From contig NZ_JAHSTU010000013.1 of the NCBI RefSeq assembly GCF_019145495.1, forward strand, positions 62,001 through 126,000: a stretch of 64,000 bases of DNA. The letters are read 5' to 3'. Shown here in pieces: positions 63,212-64,000 of this stretch (its first letter is position 1; each line of letters begins with the position of its first letter). The stretch comes from Pseudomonas azerbaijanoccidentalis (lineage in GTDB: Bacteria > Pseudomonadota > Gammaproteobacteria > Pseudomonadales > Pseudomonadaceae). The position numbers and the translations under genes are program-made. Under the pieces are notes generated by a model. The model saw only the letters and a program-made list of their open reading frames with translations. It had not been told where the DNA came from and did no database searches.

Positions 63212-63814
63212 ATGAACGATTTTACTCTGAATGCTGAAGTGCGTTCCGACCTGGGGAAAGGTGCGAGCCGCCGCCTGCGTCGTCTCGCAAGCCTGGTTCC
63301 AGCTGTAGTTTACGGTGGCGAAAAAGCCCCTGAATCCATCAGCATGCTGGCCAAAGAAGTTGCCAAACTGCTCGAAAACGAAGCGGCTTACAGCCACATC
63401 ATCGAGCTGAACGTTGGTGGCACCAAGCAGAACGTCGTGATCAAAGCCCTGCAGCGTCACCCGGCCAAAGGCCACGTGATGCACGCTGACTTCGTACGCG
63501 TAGTAGCTGGCCAGAAACTGACCGCTATCGTTCCAGTGCACTTCATCAACGAAGAAGCACCGACCAAGAAAGGCGGCGAAATCTCGCACGTAACTTCGGA
63601 AATCGAAGTTTCCTGCCTGCCGAAAGACCTGCCTGAATTCATCGAAGTCGATCTGGCTAACGCCGAAATCGGTTCGATCATTCACCTGTCGGACCTCAAA
63701 GCCCCTAAAGGCGTTGAGTTCGTGGCTCTGGCACACGGCGATGACAAGGCTGTTGCCAACGTCCACGCTCCACGTGTTGCTCCAGAAGCTACCGAAGAAG
63801 GCGCAGCAGAGTAA
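63212..63814 (+). CDS. rplY: 50S ribosomal protein L25/general stress protein Ctc
   Basis: A 200-residue protein that binds 5S rRNA. It has the L25 domain (about 1-95, with GASRRLRRL near 16-24) plus the longer TL5/CTC C-terminal domain (about 100-185), and an acidic tail EATEEGAAE. GGAG lies eight bases before the ATG at 63212. Confidence 0.96.
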   Translation: MNDFTLNAEVRSDLGKGASRRLRRLASLVPAVVYGGEKAPESISMLAKEVAKLLENEAAYSHIIELNVGGTKQNVVIKALQRHPAKGHVMHADFVRVVAGQKLTAIVPVHFINEEAPTKKGGEISHVTSEIEVSCLPKDLPEFIEVDLANAEIGSIIHLSDLKAPKGVEFVALAHGDDKAVANVHAPRVAPEATEEGAAE

Positions 63815-63841
63815 TTCACTCTGTCATGCCTGAGTGAACAA

Positions 63842-63958
63842 GTAACATCGCGGACTGGAACGTAGCGAGAAAGCGGGCGAGAACGCGGAGTTTACATCCA
63901 TGGTAAATGAGCATTTTTCGTCCACTTTCGCCGCTTTCCCTGATCGCGGCGATGTTAC
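63842..63958. repeat. Long imperfect inverted repeat between rplY and pth
   Basis: The ends GTAACATCGCGG and CGCGGCGATGTTAC pair, with further pairing inward (GAAAGCGGGCGA with TCGCCGCTTTC) and a centre GTTTAC...GTAAAT. This is a repeat style I recall from other P. fluorescens sequences. It may act as a transcript-processing or attenuation hairpin. Confidence 0.65.
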
Positions 63959-63985
63959 CCAACACTCTAAGGAAGGGCCCCTATC

Positions 63986-64000
63986 GTGACTGCCATCAAA
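63986..64000 (+). CDS. pth: Peptidyl-tRNA hydrolase (first five codons)
   Basis: GTG ACT GCC ATC AAA gives MTAIK, the usual beginning of pseudomonad Pth, with AAGGAAGG upstream. The rest lies beyond the window. The order prs-rplY-pth supports it. Confidence 0.85.

Overview
The window is a contiguous stretch of a Pseudomonas chromosome, most likely P. fluorescens group. Three things point there: high GC, dense gene packing with ATGA overlaps, and core gene order hemA-prfA-prmC-moeB-murI and lolB-ispE-tRNA-Gln-prs-rplY-pth, mqo near hpt/upp/uraA, and hemH near phr, as in other pseudomonads. It also carries many copies of two REP/REPIN families typical of this group. I see no phage, insertion sequence, CRISPR array or rRNA.

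Layout. 1-2.3 kb: the start of trpS, a small alpha/beta hydrolase and zapG/yhcB. 2.4-15.3 kb: a complete ectoine/hydroxyectoine uptake and degradation island (doeD, doeC, doeX, doeB, doeA, eutC, eutB, the MocR regulator enuR, and the divergent ehuBCDA importer); eutA is not present. 15.4-28.9 kb: an OmpA-like lipoprotein, a glyoxalase II-like hydrolase, a cluster of MalT-type LuxR regulator, DUF1329, DUF1302 and fatty acyl-CoA ligase, a LysE exporter, a hydroxyacid dehydrogenase, rsmC, and a yybP-ykoY (manganese) riboswitch before a GDT1-type transporter. 29-38 kb: small and housekeeping genes (M48 protease, an SRAP protein with altered active site, acyltransferase, yajG, mqo), a chemoreceptor remnant, and most copies of one REPIN family. 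38-41.9 kb: hpt, upp, uraA, hemH.

42-53 kb holds a light/near-UV response island: FAD protein, Trp-rich protein, RudS-like tRNA 4-thiouridine desulfidase, a class II LitR-like MerR regulator without visible cobalamin motifs, photolyase, then a six-gene overlapping module (NTF2-like, SDR, COG2907 FAD oxidase, DUF1365, Cfa-like methyltransferase, DUF2878) that probably modifies membrane fatty acids. TGTACAG boxes lie before its first gene and before rudS. The Cfa-like enzyme has lost two bicarbonate-pocket residues, so its product may be something other than a cyclopropane. This is the part of the window most likely to hide undescribed biology.

53-64 kb: pagL, murI, moeB, prmC, prfA and hemA on the minus strand; then a TPR lipoprotein, lolB, ispE, tRNA-Gln, prs, rplY and the first codons of pth on the plus strand.

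All identifications come from reading the sequence and recalling family motifs; no searches were run.
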